44,734 nt of DNA, taken from positions 1 to 44,734 of the IMG/VR virus record IMGVR_UViG_3300028592_000032, one strand, 5' to 3'. Positions 1 through 8,583 of the stretch are shown here, piece by piece. A program made the translations under genes and the position numbers. The notes beneath the pieces were generated by a model, which saw nothing but the letters and a program-made list of their open reading frames with translations, was not told the DNA's origin and did not search any database. Source of the DNA: a virus. Every line of letters begins with the position of its first letter. The stretch's first letter is position 1.

Positions 1-29
1 GTGGTGGACATGTCGAAGTCAAGGCTCAT
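1..29 (-). CDS. 5' end of the 199-aa virion protein (complete copy at 43936-44535)
   Basis: Only the first codons, starting at an ATG whose complement is at 27-29, are present here because the window starts inside the gene. The full gene is at the other end of the window, across the circle junction. It lies directly upstream of the 173-aa gene in the leftward virion operon, separated from it by a hairpin. Confidence 0.8.
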
Positions 30-50
30 GTGGGTTGCTCCAGAAATGGG

Positions 51-72
51 AAAGGGGCGCCGAAGCGCCCCT
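51..72 (-). terminator. Hairpin with UUCG loop, possible terminator in the virion operon
   Basis: On the minus strand an 8-bp perfect stem (AGGGGCGC / GCGCCCCT) closes a TTCG tetraloop and is followed by TTTCCC. It lies just downstream of the stop codon of the 173-aa gene (78-599) and upstream of the 199-aa gene. It is a very stable hairpin with a short T run, so it may attenuate rather than fully terminate transcription after the highly expressed capsid genes. A second copy lies at 44557-44578 in the terminal repeat. Confidence 0.6.
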
Positions 73-77
73 CAGGA

Positions 78-599
78 TCAGTTGGTGGTGCCGACAGTCG
101 GCCAGTTGAGGTAACCGGGGGCCGTACCGGCCGAAGCAGCGCGCGCCGTGGTGAGCCACATGCCCGTGATGTTCTTGGTCGGGTTGGCCACCGCGTCGTC
201 AAGCTGACCGGCGGTAACGGTGGAGGCGAGCGGCACGTTGGCCGCGGCCGATGCCGAGACCTGGATTGCGTCACAAGTGCCGTACATCTGCACCCAGCCA
301 TAGTCGCCAGCGGCGGCCACGGCAGGAGCCACGGCGACCTTGTCACCGAGGGCGCCTACAGAGTTGGACATCATGACGGCGAGGAAGTCCTCATCCACCA
401 CGACGCTGTAGCCGAGGCCGGTCACGCCACCGACGCCGAACAGCACGTAGACCCACTTGGAGCCGTCAGTGCCGTCAGCGATGGTGCCGATAGCGACCGG
501 GGCAAGCTGCCCGGTATTGTACGAACCCGCTGCCGGCGGGGTGAAGGTCTGCGAGAAAGCAAACCCCGCCGCATTGGAGGTCGAGTAGGGAATAGCCAT
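78..599 (-). CDS. Virion protein downstream of major capsid, possible head decoration protein (173 aa)
   Basis: This 173-aa protein is rich in Ala, Gly, Val and Thr, with no obvious membrane segment or signal peptide. It looks like a beta-rich structural protein. It is the gene directly after the major capsid gene, 22 bp away, and has a strong ribosome binding site (GGAAAGGAG). That position and strength are usual for a head decoration or head-completion protein, but I do not recognise the family, so this is inference from context. The partial copy in the terminal repeat at 44584-44734 differs by one residue (Lys to Asn). Confidence 0.6.
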   Translation of the reverse strand: MAIPYSTSNAAGFAFSQTFTPPAAGSYNTGQLAPVAIGTIADGTDGSKWVYVLFGVGGVTGLGYSVVVDEDFLAVMMSNSVGALGDKVAVAPAVAAAGDYGWVQMYGTCDAIQVSASAAANVPLASTVTAGQLDDAVANPTKNITGMWLTTARAASAGTAPGYLNWPTVGTTN

Positions 600-621
600 A
601 GTGATTGCTCCTTTCCGGCGA

Positions 622-1620
622 TCAGGTGGGGTAGTGAACCGCCTGGAGGCGGCGGTTGCTGATGGTCATGTTGCCGGCCCATGCCGTGAGCTTCACGACC
701 GCGTCCTGATTGATGGAGAAGCGGTCGGGGTTCAGCGGCACGAAGTTGCGGGCGCGGTGCGGGCGGTACTGGACGTATTTGGTGTTGAGGAACCAGGTGA
801 AGCCAGCGGGCACACCACCGACCGGAACTGGGTCGGTCGAGTAGCCCTGGAAACCGCCGTCGAGCACCACCGGAGCGCCCATGTATTCGAGGGTGATGAA
901 GCCCGCCGAAGCCATGTCCGCGTTGGTGATGCGCTGCAGCGGCTGCATCGACTCGTTGAACAGCCGCCAGTTGGTGTTGTCGCAGACCAGCAGGTCCGGC
1001 TTGTCGGTGCCGCGCACCAGCTGGGGATAAATCGTGTCCCAGTAGCGGCGGATATTGGCCGAGGTCGTTGCAGCGCCACCGTTGGTGATCGAACCGTAGG
1101 TGATGTTGCGCCAGAACTCCCAGCTGTTGGCGTCGATGCCGCCGACCGAGTTGGTCGGGGTGGTCGCCACGAGCTGCTGCAGACCGCCGATCGACTTGGG
1201 GTTGGTGCCGTCCGAGTAGATGCCATAGGCGATGAGCGCCTGGAGCGTGTCCTCGGCGTTCTTCACTCGGCTTTCGACCAGATCGATCATCTGCTCTTCG
1301 CCGGCATTCTGCAGCTCTTCGAGGCCCGAGATGCTGACCGCGACGGCGGCCTGGCGGATCGGGAATTCTGCTGCGGTGAGGATCTGGCTCGGGCTGACGT
1401 TCAGCTGCTCGTAGCCCGAATACCACCCTGCAGTGGAGTTCTGGGCGTATTCGAGTTCCTGCCAGAGGTTGCGACCGCCGGAGAACGGCTTGGCAGTGCC
1501 ACGCTTCATCATGCGGTTCAGAAGCGCGTTGTTGCGGGTAATGTTGTCGGCGGCCTTTTTCGAGCGGTTCTCGATGGTGGTCGCGACAATGTCACCAATC
1601 GAGGGATTGGGGGTTGCCAT
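622..1620 (-). CDS. Major capsid protein (332 aa)
   Basis: The 332-aa product forms the head shell. It begins with a helical N-terminus (MATPNPSIGDIVATTIENRS) and then has the Trp/Tyr-rich beta segments seen in phage coat proteins of the HK97 fold (NLWQELEYAQN near residue 55, WYSGYEQL near 66, MGAPVVLDGGF near 240). It lies immediately downstream of the scaffold gene and two genes from the portal, the usual order for procapsid genes. The start is set by AAGGAAA a few bases upstream of the ATG. The length suits a coat protein without a protease-cleaved delta domain, consistent with a separate scaffold gene and no protease gene. Confidence 0.85.
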   Translation of the reverse strand: MATPNPSIGDIVATTIENRSKKAADNITRNNALLNRMMKRGTAKPFSGGRNLWQELEYAQNSTAGWYSGYEQLNVSPSQILTAAEFPIRQAAVAVSISGLEELQNAGEEQMIDLVESRVKNAEDTLQALIAYGIYSDGTNPKSIGGLQQLVATTPTNSVGGIDANSWEFWRNITYGSITNGGAATTSANIRRYWDTIYPQLVRGTDKPDLLVCDNTNWRLFNESMQPLQRITNADMASAGFITLEYMGAPVVLDGGFQGYSTDPVPVGGVPAGFTWFLNTKYVQYRPHRARNFVPLNPDRFSINQDAVVKLTAWAGNMTISNRRLQAVHYPT

Positions 1621-1647
1621 TGGTTATTTCCTTGAGATGGAGGGTGA

Positions 1648-2700
1648 TCAGCTCGCGTGCTGACGGAACGCAGCCTGCACTGCTTCCCGGACGGTCTCGT
1701 ATTCGGGCTTGGCCTGCGGAGCCGGGCCACCAGCGGGGGAACCACTGAGGCTGAGGGCGCCGGCACGGGCCTTGTCGGCCGCGGCCTTCTCTGCGGCCCG
1801 ACGCGACGCCTGCTCAGATGCGGTTTGAGCCGCTATGAGCTGGGGGCGAATGCTCGGGTCGAGCCAGATAGCCTTGTCATAGGCGTCGTTCAGGTCGTTG
1901 GCCTGACCGGCTTCCATGAGCTGGCCCATCCGGGCTTTGACGGTCTCGAAATGCTCGTGACCGGGAGAGGAGGCGAAGGACTCGATAGCTGACTTTGCCT
2001 CAGCGACTTCCCGCTGCTGCAATGTCGACTTGAGGCCGGAGACTTCCTGATGCAGTTGGGCGATGCGCGGGTCAGCCTGGGGCTGTGGTGCATTGCTGTT
2101 GGAAGGCGTAGACAGATCGACGCCGTAGGCTTTGGCGAAGGCTGCCAGAGCCCCCTTGGGATCGCGCTCGAGCCATTCGTTGGCGCTCAGGAGACGGTTG
2201 ATGGTCTCGCGCTCGTCAACGCCATGCTGTTGCGCCAGCCCACGAACCGGGGACAGCACTTCGTCATATTGGCGCTTCTCTTCAGACCACCGACGACCGC
2301 CTTCGTTGATCTCGTTCTCCCTCTTGATGACTGCCTGTTGAACGGCAGGAGGGAGCTTTGACCACTCGGCTTTCACGTCGGCCGACCAGCTCTTGGGAGG
2401 CTCGACAGCGGTTGAAGGCTGTTCGAGCTTATCCGTTGCCGGGTCTGCGTCGGGAACTGTTCTGGCGGCCTCGGCTTCGGTGTCTACCGTGCCGTCCGCC
2501 TTGATAAATTGGCCGCGCTCGTTGCGGGGGCGCTCGGGAGAAGCGTCAACCTCGCTGGTGGCTGCGGCCGGTTCTGCGCCAGTGTCTGGGGCGGGTGTCT
2601 CTGGGGCGGCGGAGTGCTGGCGAAAGGCAGCAATCACATCCGCACGAACGTCATCGTTGCCAGCGCCCGTTTCCGGGGCCGGTTGAACTTCCGTTTCCAT
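1648..2700 (-). CDS. Capsid scaffolding protein (350 aa)
   Basis: This acidic, Ala/Glu/Gln-rich, low-complexity and largely helical protein guides procapsid assembly and would leave the head before or during packaging. It has a long Pro/Ala/Glu-rich N-terminal half, coiled-coil stretches in the middle, and a basic, Ala-rich C-terminal helix ending in AAFRQHAS, like the coat-binding end of P22-type scaffolds. Start is the ATG at 2700, preceded by AAAGGA; a longer upstream reading frame exists but overlaps a separate small gene. The next gene downstream is the major capsid protein. Confidence 0.75.
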   Translation of the reverse strand: METEVQPAPETGAGNDDVRADVIAAFRQHSAAPETPAPDTGAEPAAATSEVDASPERPRNERGQFIKADGTVDTEAEAARTVPDADPATDKLEQPSTAVEPPKSWSADVKAEWSKLPPAVQQAVIKRENEINEGGRRWSEEKRQYDEVLSPVRGLAQQHGVDERETINRLLSANEWLERDPKGALAAFAKAYGVDLSTPSNSNAPQPQADPRIAQLHQEVSGLKSTLQQREVAEAKSAIESFASSPGHEHFETVKARMGQLMEAGQANDLNDAYDKAIWLDPSIRPQLIAAQTASEQASRRAAEKAAADKARAGALSLSGSPAGGPAPQAKPEYETVREAVQAAFRQHAS

Positions 2701-2710
2701 GTGTGGTCCT

Positions 2711-2872
2711 TTAGTGGGCGGTTCGCTCGGTGAGCTTACGCATGATGGCCCCGATGCGTTCGGGTGCCATGGGAAGGCGCAAGTAGTCGCGCCGCACAGT
2801 CCGCGGCAGCTCCGCAAACTGTTTCATCGTCATTTTGTCGATCTGGAGGGCCTTCGTCGCAGTCATCTTCAT
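2711..2872 (-). CDS. Small conserved-context protein before scaffold (53 aa)
   Basis: A 53-aa basic, mostly helical protein (starts MKMTATKALQIDKMTMKQ, ends KLTERTAH). Its ATG overlaps the stop of the upstream 119-aa gene by four bases (ATGA) and its stop sits 10 bp before the scaffold start, so it fills an otherwise empty gap in the operon. Function is unknown; it has no transmembrane segment and no cysteines. The tight coupling is the main evidence that it is real. Confidence 0.6.
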   Translation of the reverse strand: MKMTATKALQIDKMTMKQFAELPRTVRRDYLRLPMAPERIGAIMRKLTERTAH

Positions 2873-3228
2873 GACCAACCCTCCGCTGTAGCGGTCGACG
2901 CTTCTACCTGGGGTTTGTAGCCCGCTTTCACCATCTGAACGGCTTGGGCCACTTCGTCCTTGGTCACTCGATCAACCTTGCGGTTGTCGGTCTGCACATC
3001 GTTGCCGACTTCTTCCCCGCCAGCCGCCTTGGTGATGGCGCGAAACTCCGACTTGCTCTCGTATTTGCGTCCGTCGTGGGGGTGCCAGAGGGCATCCATC
3101 GTATCGAGGGACAGCATGGGCGCCGGGAGCGATGAGCGCTCTGGCTGGGTCTCTACGTGGTTCGCAGGCCAGTTGTCGGTCCAGTGGTAGTCCCCACAGG
3201 CCTTGCAGCGACGGAAGCGCGTTCTCAC
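2869..3228 (-). CDS. Hypothetical protein with Cys motif (119 aa)
   Basis: A soluble 119-aa protein whose N-terminus carries CKACGDYHW, with His24 nearby, suggesting a small metal-binding site. The middle (DALWHPHDGRKYESKSEFR) is compact and polar. It resembles small proteins often found between portal and scaffold genes of alphaproteobacterial podophages, which look like FmdB-type zinc ribbons. It overlaps both neighbours by four bases (ATGA), so translation is coupled. The role is not known. Confidence 0.6.
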   Translation of the reverse strand: MRTRFRRCKACGDYHWTDNWPANHVETQPERSSLPAPMLSLDTMDALWHPHDGRKYESKSEFRAITKAAGGEEVGNDVQTDNRKVDRVTKDEVAQAVQMVKAGYKPQVEASTATAEGWS

Positions 3229-3572
3229 CGCTCCATCTCCGCCAGTTTGTGCGAGACCGCTATCTGGGCGTCATTGCGGATCTGACGCAGCGAGCGCGAC
3301 GTGGGCTTGCTGGGGAAGAACGCCTTCATTGCCCCCGTTTCGATGACGAGACCGTCAAGGGCTTCAACCGCGTGACGCATGCAGCGCCGGGTTTCTTCCT
3401 TCACCGGATCGGTGGACTGCTTCCATGTCGGATAGTCCTCGGGGCGGCCGCCAACAGCGCAATAGCCGGTGCGGAACGCGTCCCAGTACCGCTCGCACAT
3501 GAGTTCGACCACATCGACGGGCGTTGAGCGCTTCGGCGGGGTGATCTTGGAGAGGGTCTTGCGGGAGGCCAT
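3225..3572 (-). CDS. Hypothetical virion-operon protein (115 aa)
   Basis: A basic, helical 115-aa protein of unknown function, with no membrane segment. It is coupled to the genes on both sides (ATGA overlap downstream, one-base overlap upstream) in the block between the portal and scaffold genes. I recognise no catalytic motif. Its position suggests a head-assembly or internal head role, but that is only inference. Confidence 0.55.
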   Translation of the reverse strand: MASRKTLSKITPPKRSTPVDVVELMCERYWDAFRTGYCAVGGRPEDYPTWKQSTDPVKEETRRCMRHAVEALDGLVIETGAMKAFFPSKPTSRSLRQIRNDAQIAVSHKLAEMER

Positions 3573-3766
3573 CAGTGCATCGCCTTGCGGGCCTTACGCC
3601 ACGCCTTGTTGAACTCACGCTTCAGGCGGCGGTGATCCCGGCCAGCGAACTCGACAAGCGCACGCATGCCGGCGTACTGGGGCGTCGGTATCAGGATTAC
3701 GTCCGGCGTCGGGTGCTCCAAACTCGCCGTCATGAAGGCATCCACCATTGTCTTGGTAAGCGTCAC
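3572..3766 (-). CDS. Hypothetical small protein after portal (64 aa)
   Basis: A 64-aa protein with a very basic C-terminus (RRLKREFNKAWRKARKAMH), which suggests binding to nucleic acid or to an acidic protein surface. Its ATG overlaps the portal stop codon (ATGA). No family recognised. Confidence 0.55.
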   Translation of the reverse strand: MTLTKTMVDAFMTASLEHPTPDVILIPTPQYAGMRALVEFAGRDHRRLKREFNKAWRKARKAMH

Positions 3767-6189
3767 TTCTTCGCTCCATTCGGTTTCGCCGCCGCCTGCT
3801 GCTTTGCAGCCTGCGCTTTGGCTTCCATGGTCTCTAGTCCGAGTTGATGCTTCTGCTGCTGGGTATCGAGGTCCAGCGAATGCTGTTCACGGCTGGCGCC
3901 CAACTGCATGGCGGTCTCTTCCGCCTTCACCTGGGCCTGCTGCTGCGCGGCGATGGCTTCCATGCCGAGCTTTTCGCGTTCGAGGTTCAACCGCTCGCGC
4001 TCGATCTGGAGTTCGGCCTGCATCTTGGCCATTTCCATCTCGTTGCGCTGGCGCTCCATATCCAGCTCCATCTGGGCCTTCTGCTGCTCAAGCGCGAACT
4101 CCGCCTGCTTGGCCTGCATGTCCACCTGGTGCTCTTCCCGAGCCCTCTGCATCTCCATCTGCTGCTTCTGCATCTCGGCCTGTGCGGCCTGCTGCTCCGG
4201 GCTCGGCTGCGGATTGGCCGCCTGCTCTTCCAGTCGCTCCTTGACCTTCGTCAGCGCGTCCTCGAGCCCGCTCTCCATCGATCGCCCGACACGGAAGCGG
4301 CGGAACGTGAACAGCAGCATATCGCCCACAGGGTCGACCAGCTCTGGCGCTACCTGCACGATCGGCGCAATGGCGTTGATGCCCTGCATCGTGGCGCTGA
4401 ACAGTTCCGTTGCTGCCATCTTGTCGGCTTCCGCATCGGCCTGCAGCGTCGAGTCCGTCTCGATATCGACACGGAAGCCGCGGAGCTTGTCCGAGCGCAG
4501 GATTTCCAGCGCCTTGTCGAACTTAGCCTGTTCTGCCTGCTGGGCCTGCATGGCGGCCTGCTGCTGCATCTGCTGGAACTGGACCTGCATCTGCTGCTGG
4601 GCCGCCTGTTGCGCCTCTGGCGGGGCGCCCTGAAGCTGTTGCTGCAGTTCCGGGGGCATCTGCGGCGGCTTGACCTTGGCAACGGCCTTCTGCACCGCAT
4701 CGGCCATCATCTGGTCAACGCCTGACATCTGTTTCAGGCTCTCGGGGGAGAACATTTCCGAGACGATTTCAGCCATGATGCGCAGCGTCGAGCGGCAGAA
4801 TTCAGCCACCCGGTCCTGACGGTCCTGCAACCGAAGGGCGGCGTACTGGCCCTTGATGCGCTGCTCGGTGGCTGTCTTTGCTGCCCCGCCCGACGCCTGG
4901 CCGCGGACAATGTCCGACATGCCGGTCACCTGATCGAGGTCGTTCTTGACCTGCGCGCGGGCTTCGTAGAGGCGGAGCAGCACCTCTGCGATTTCCTTCA
5001 TCGGCAACAGATCGACCGACCCGGCCATGCCGCCCTTTTCGGCAAACACCGCCCAGCTATCCACCGGGATCAGCTTGTTATCCGTCCCCTCCAGCAGCAG
5101 CCGCGCCAGCGCCGGCACCGAGGCGTCATAGACACCGTTCGCCCGAATGGCCGTCGTGATCTTCGAAATGCGGTTGGTGAGGTCGTCAATTTCCTGCGCC
5201 TGGTCCTGATACTCGACATAGTCGGGCACCGGGATAAGGCTGTCATTGGTCAGCGTGGTGAACAGCGGCTCCGGGCATGGCCAGAAGCCTTCCAGCTTCA
5301 GCACCGGGTCTTTCGTCTCCTTCAGCACCACGCTCGGCGTGCTGGGGGCGATGAAGTAGACCGTCCGGTCAGCCTTGTTCCAGATCTCCCAGATTTCGGC
5401 CTTCTTGAAGTAGCTCAGCGAGCCCTCGGCAAAGGTGCCGTCCGTGTTCCGCATGCGCTGCGGGGTATAGTCCAGCGTGATCTGCTTCGCCTTCTGCAGA
5501 TCGCCGTCATAGAACTTTTCGGCAATCTCGGTGTGGGTCTGCCACGAACGGCGAGCCACCCACGGCACTTCCTGCCAGCACCGCGCGGCGCCCCAGAGGA
5601 AGTCGGTGTAGAACACGTAATCGACGCAGACCCGCTCATAGGCGAGCTTGTCGTAAGGAACGCCGTCGCCCTCTTCCTGAATGTCCTCGGCGGTCTGGTT
5701 CGGGCTTTCGGCCTTCACCTCGCCTTCAACACGCTCGTTCTCGTAGGCCTCTTCCGACGCCTCAAACTGAGGCTCGTAGCGCAGCCAGGTTTGCCCCATG
5801 CCGGGCAGCAGGTAGTCCAGCACCGATTTGCTGACGGACTGGTTGTAGTAGCCCACCTCCATCTGGAATGCGCAGACGCGCTCGAGGATGGTGGATGCCA
5901 GCCGAGCCGCCGGGTCGCGGTCCATGAACCGGCGCTCCACAATGGCCTTGGGCATCTTGCCGTAGACGGCCGGCATGAGCGTCTGCACGTTCGACCACAG
6001 GATATTCATCTTGCGGCGGAGCATGTCGGCTTCGTTGCGCTCGTCGCGGTAGCGCTTGACGATCTTCTCCGAGCGGGTCAGCCACTCGACGTATTTCGGG
6101 TCCTTCTGCGCGAAGTCGAGTTCTGCCTTCCACCGGGCAAAGGTCTCTCGTACCCGCGCTTGCGCGTCTGGCATGATGGCAGTGGCCAT
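3763..6189 (-). CDS. Portal protein, P22 type (808 aa)
   Basis: This is the dodecameric ring at the packaging vertex, through which DNA enters and leaves the head. The 808-aa length, the N-terminal region (RYRDERNEADMLRRKMNILW, then LMPAVYGKMP) and the core (QDQAQEIDDLTNRISK, GMSDIVRGQASGGAAKTATEQ) match P22-type portals, which are much longer than siphophage portals. From about residue 500 to the end the chain is an extremely Gln/Glu/Met/Ala-rich coiled coil, equivalent to the long barrel helix that runs into the head in P22. The start ATG is preceded by GGGGACG. Confidence 0.9.
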   Translation of the reverse strand: MATAIMPDAQARVRETFARWKAELDFAQKDPKYVEWLTRSEKIVKRYRDERNEADMLRRKMNILWSNVQTLMPAVYGKMPKAIVERRFMDRDPAARLASTILERVCAFQMEVGYYNQSVSKSVLDYLLPGMGQTWLRYEPQFEASEEAYENERVEGEVKAESPNQTAEDIQEEGDGVPYDKLAYERVCVDYVFYTDFLWGAARCWQEVPWVARRSWQTHTEIAEKFYDGDLQKAKQITLDYTPQRMRNTDGTFAEGSLSYFKKAEIWEIWNKADRTVYFIAPSTPSVVLKETKDPVLKLEGFWPCPEPLFTTLTNDSLIPVPDYVEYQDQAQEIDDLTNRISKITTAIRANGVYDASVPALARLLLEGTDNKLIPVDSWAVFAEKGGMAGSVDLLPMKEIAEVLLRLYEARAQVKNDLDQVTGMSDIVRGQASGGAAKTATEQRIKGQYAALRLQDRQDRVAEFCRSTLRIMAEIVSEMFSPESLKQMSGVDQMMADAVQKAVAKVKPPQMPPELQQQLQGAPPEAQQAAQQQMQVQFQQMQQQAAMQAQQAEQAKFDKALEILRSDKLRGFRVDIETDSTLQADAEADKMAATELFSATMQGINAIAPIVQVAPELVDPVGDMLLFTFRRFRVGRSMESGLEDALTKVKERLEEQAANPQPSPEQQAAQAEMQKQQMEMQRAREEHQVDMQAKQAEFALEQQKAQMELDMERQRNEMEMAKMQAELQIERERLNLEREKLGMEAIAAQQQAQVKAEETAMQLGASREQHSLDLDTQQQKHQLGLETMEAKAQAAKQQAAAKPNGAKK

Positions 6190-6192
6190 GGG

Positions 6193-8565
6193 CTACGTCC
6201 CCGACATCATGATTACCCAATTGGTACCGTTGCTCACCAGTACGCACCACGCCCCGATGGTGGCTGGGAGCATTGCTGTAGTCGTAGTTGCGCCGCCCTT
6301 TTGCACCACGTTCGCTGACGCCGAAATGGTTGTCTGCGCCTGGTAGCTCTGGAACATAATTTCACGACCCAAATAGCTGGCGGCAGCGGGCAGCGTGACC
6401 GTGCAGCTCGATCCTGATTTGTTGTTGATCAACCAGTTTTCAGTGTCAGCAACCGTGAAGTTGGCCGTTTTGGTGACCGGCGCGCCGCGGCCGGCGTTGC
6501 CATAGAGCCGCTGCGTCGGTCCGTCCATAACGCGACCGGATGCAGGCGCCGAGCCAGCGGTGAACGCGCCAACCGACCCCTTGGCATTTCCGGATACCTG
6601 GACGTTCGTAACGCCAGTGCCGAGCACAATGCAATTGCCGATGGAATTGAAGTAGTTGCCTTCGATGACGATCCCATCAGCGTTGTTGGCGATATTGATG
6701 CCTTCGTTGCCGCTGTTGGAGGCCCCCTGCAGCACACACCCGGTGACGACCAGCCCTTTACCCTGAAAGACGATAAGCTGACCGCCGGTCACGGTGGCGT
6801 CACCCGACCAGCAATTGATGAGCGACAGGTTCAGTGCGTCCTCGGTGCATGAGATTGCAGCCTGATAGCCCGCGTTATTGTTCCCCTCAAACGTGCAATT
6901 TACGAATGCCCAAGCCTCGCCGGGATTGTAAACGGGATAAGTGTTGCCCGCACTGGACGGCTGGAAATTACAACTGATGAAATTCATCACGTTGGAAAAA
7001 CCATTGCCGCCGCCAGCGGTATTTCGGCCCCACACCAGCGGGCTCTGGCCCGCAAAATTGCAGTGCTCGAACAGCCCTCGCGTCGCTCCATCCAAACTTA
7101 ATAGATGCATGGAACTGGCTGTACCGGTGGCAAAGAAACTGCACCGCACGAAGTGCATGAATACACTGTCGGTGTTGAGGCCCCCCGCGTTACGCGCGAA
7201 GTCAAACGCGTTCCCCGCATTGGCGCTGAAGATGAAGTCTATGTTCTCCCACGTAGCGCCCATCGAAGACCGACAGTCGATCACAATGCTGGCCGCGCTC
7301 GAGCTGCGCCAAATGCAGGCAGACCCCGCGCCAGCGTTCAGCCCCCCCGTGCCCACAAAATGAATATCAACGCTGTCGCTCATATCCAGCGTGGTGAAGA
7401 CCACATTGCCGGAGATGTAGACGGTGCCACCGTTGCCCAAACTGAGTGCCGTCGCCAGCGCCGGGATAAAGTCGATAAGAGCTTGTAACGCCGTGGTCTG
7501 GTTCGTTCCATCGCCAGCTACCCCAAACCACGAGGCGGTATAGGTGCTGGCTTGGTGGACCCTCACCCACGCGCCGCTCGCGCCGGTAGGCGCCGAGGCG
7601 GGAGCGACGTAGATGCCCTGCTGTGTATCGATCGTTACCAGGGCCGAGAGGTTGGAGCCGTTCCAAACGAACACGCCCTCGCGCCCCGCCTCCTTGAGGA
7701 TCGCAACGCTGTCCTTGGTAGTGTCGAGAGCCGCCAGTGCAGCTCGGTTCGCAACGTACGGCCCCGTATCCAGATAGTTCCGAACGTCAGCCGCCGGATC
7801 AAGCGCTACGATGGGGTTCTCTGGGTCGGTCGCGTCGACATCAATCCCTGTGCCCGCGACGACTGTTTCCACCCCGCTGGGCGGCACCGTCGCAGAGACA
7901 ATCGGGTTCTGCGGGTCGGTCGCATCAACGGTGATGTTCGCGCCCGCGACGATGGCCGCCACAGCGCCAACGTCGGTTGCGTCAAGCGATGCATTGCCCG
8001 TCTGACCATTAACCGAAACAACGCCCGCATTGATGACGACGGGGTTCTGCGGGTCTGTGACATCGACTGAGATGCCCGTGCCGCCCGATACAGACAGGAC
8101 GCCGTCGTTCGATACAACCGGATTGTCGGGGTCGGTGTTGTCTACGTTGATGCCAATGCCGGCAACGACGCTCTCGATGCCCCCGCCGCCCTCACCGCTC
8201 GGCATCGATACCCAGCGGCCTTCCTCAACCCGCATGAACACGCGGGCCAGGTCGGTTTCGATCTCTACGGATGCATCAACCGCGTTGGCATCGATCGTGT
8301 CGCCAACCGGCGGGAAGATCAGCGCCGTCTCTGCCGTCGTGTTCAGCAGGAAATACTCTTGGAAGAACTCTGCCTCTGCCGGGAGCCTGAACGCAGTATC
8401 CCCAGCGCTCGTGCCCATTGCGACGTTGGTCTGCGTCGGCAGCAGCTCGGTAGCGCTGTCCTGCGTCGTGCCGTTGCCGTCGAGCGGTACGCGGTCCTCA
8501 TAGCCAAGCCGGTTGGCCTGTTCGGCTGGAATGCCGACAGCCATGAGGGTTGTAGCGAGCGTCAT
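6193..8565 (-). CDS. Tailspike, beta-helix receptor-binding protein / probable depolymerase (790 aa)
   Basis: This is the trimeric adsorption protein, with four visible parts. Residues 1-122 are an anchor domain homologous over its full length to the separate 124-aa virion protein at 43557-43931. Residues about 130-255 carry four copies of a TDP-x-NPxV repeat. Residues about 330-690 have the regular spacing of short beta strands and Asn/Gly turns of a right-handed parallel beta-helix, like pectate-lyase-fold spikes that cut surface polysaccharide. The last ~90 residues (KTANFTVADTENWLINNKSG onward) form a beta-rich tail common in phage fibres. It lies between the portal and a polysaccharide-lyase-like gene. 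The catalytic residues and substrate cannot be read from sequence alone. Confidence 0.8.
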   Translation of the reverse strand: MTLATTLMAVGIPAEQANRLGYEDRVPLDGNGTTQDSATELLPTQTNVAMGTSAGDTAFRLPAEAEFFQEYFLLNTTAETALIFPPVGDTIDANAVDASVEIETDLARVFMRVEEGRWVSMPSGEGGGGIESVVAGIGINVDNTDPDNPVVSNDGVLSVSGGTGISVDVTDPQNPVVINAGVVSVNGQTGNASLDATDVGAVAAIVAGANITVDATDPQNPIVSATVPPSGVETVVAGTGIDVDATDPENPIVALDPAADVRNYLDTGPYVANRAALAALDTTKDSVAILKEAGREGVFVWNGSNLSALVTIDTQQGIYVAPASAPTGASGAWVRVHQASTYTASWFGVAGDGTNQTTALQALIDFIPALATALSLGNGGTVYISGNVVFTTLDMSDSVDIHFVGTGGLNAGAGSACIWRSSSAASIVIDCRSSMGATWENIDFIFSANAGNAFDFARNAGGLNTDSVFMHFVRCSFFATGTASSMHLLSLDGATRGLFEHCNFAGQSPLVWGRNTAGGGNGFSNVMNFISCNFQPSSAGNTYPVYNPGEAWAFVNCTFEGNNNAGYQAAISCTEDALNLSLINCWSGDATVTGGQLIVFQGKGLVVTGCVLQGASNSGNEGINIANNADGIVIEGNYFNSIGNCIVLGTGVTNVQVSGNAKGSVGAFTAGSAPASGRVMDGPTQRLYGNAGRGAPVTKTANFTVADTENWLINNKSGSSCTVTLPAAASYLGREIMFQSYQAQTTISASANVVQKGGATTTTAMLPATIGAWCVLVSNGTNWVIMMSGT
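7807..8166 (-). repeat. Tandem repeats in the tailspike stalk (TDPxNPxV units)
   Basis: Four degenerate units of about 18 residues, pattern V(V/S)-x-G-x-x-I-x-V-D-x-TDP-x-NP-x-V, occur at spike residues about 134-151, 160-177, 206-223 and 236-253. At DNA level they are visible as repeated gtcgg-gtcg stretches. They sit between the anchor domain and the beta-helix, so they probably form an extended linker or stalk. Repeats like these can expand or contract by recombination and so alter spike length. Confidence 0.7.
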
Positions 8566-8583
8566 TGCGTAGCTGTCTCGCTT

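Larger units (their letters stand above)
1..228. repeat. Terminal direct repeat, left copy (contig closes on itself)
   Basis: The first 228 bases recur at 44507-44734 with a single difference (C at 174, A at 44680). The repeat covers the start of the 199-aa virion gene, a terminator, and the 3' part of the 173-aa gene. This is what an assembly of a circular or circularly permuted, terminally redundant phage genome looks like, giving a unit length near 44506 bp. A true fixed terminal repeat of 228 bp is possible but less likely, because it would cut through genes. Confidence 0.9.

Noticed and set aside
601-1635. Long plus-strand open frame of 344 codons opposite the major capsid gene
   Set aside because: It is a mirror of the high-GC capsid gene, has no family features or ribosome binding site, and conflicts with the well-supported minus-strand gene.
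4000-4650. Repetitive CTGCTG/CTG-rich DNA, first suspected to be a satellite repeat
   Set aside because: It encodes the Gln/Glu-rich coiled-coil barrel helix of the P22-type portal, a known feature.
3844-4725. Plus-strand open frame of 293 codons opposite the portal
   Set aside because: Leu/His-rich artefact of the Gln/Glu/Met-rich coiled coil on the other strand.
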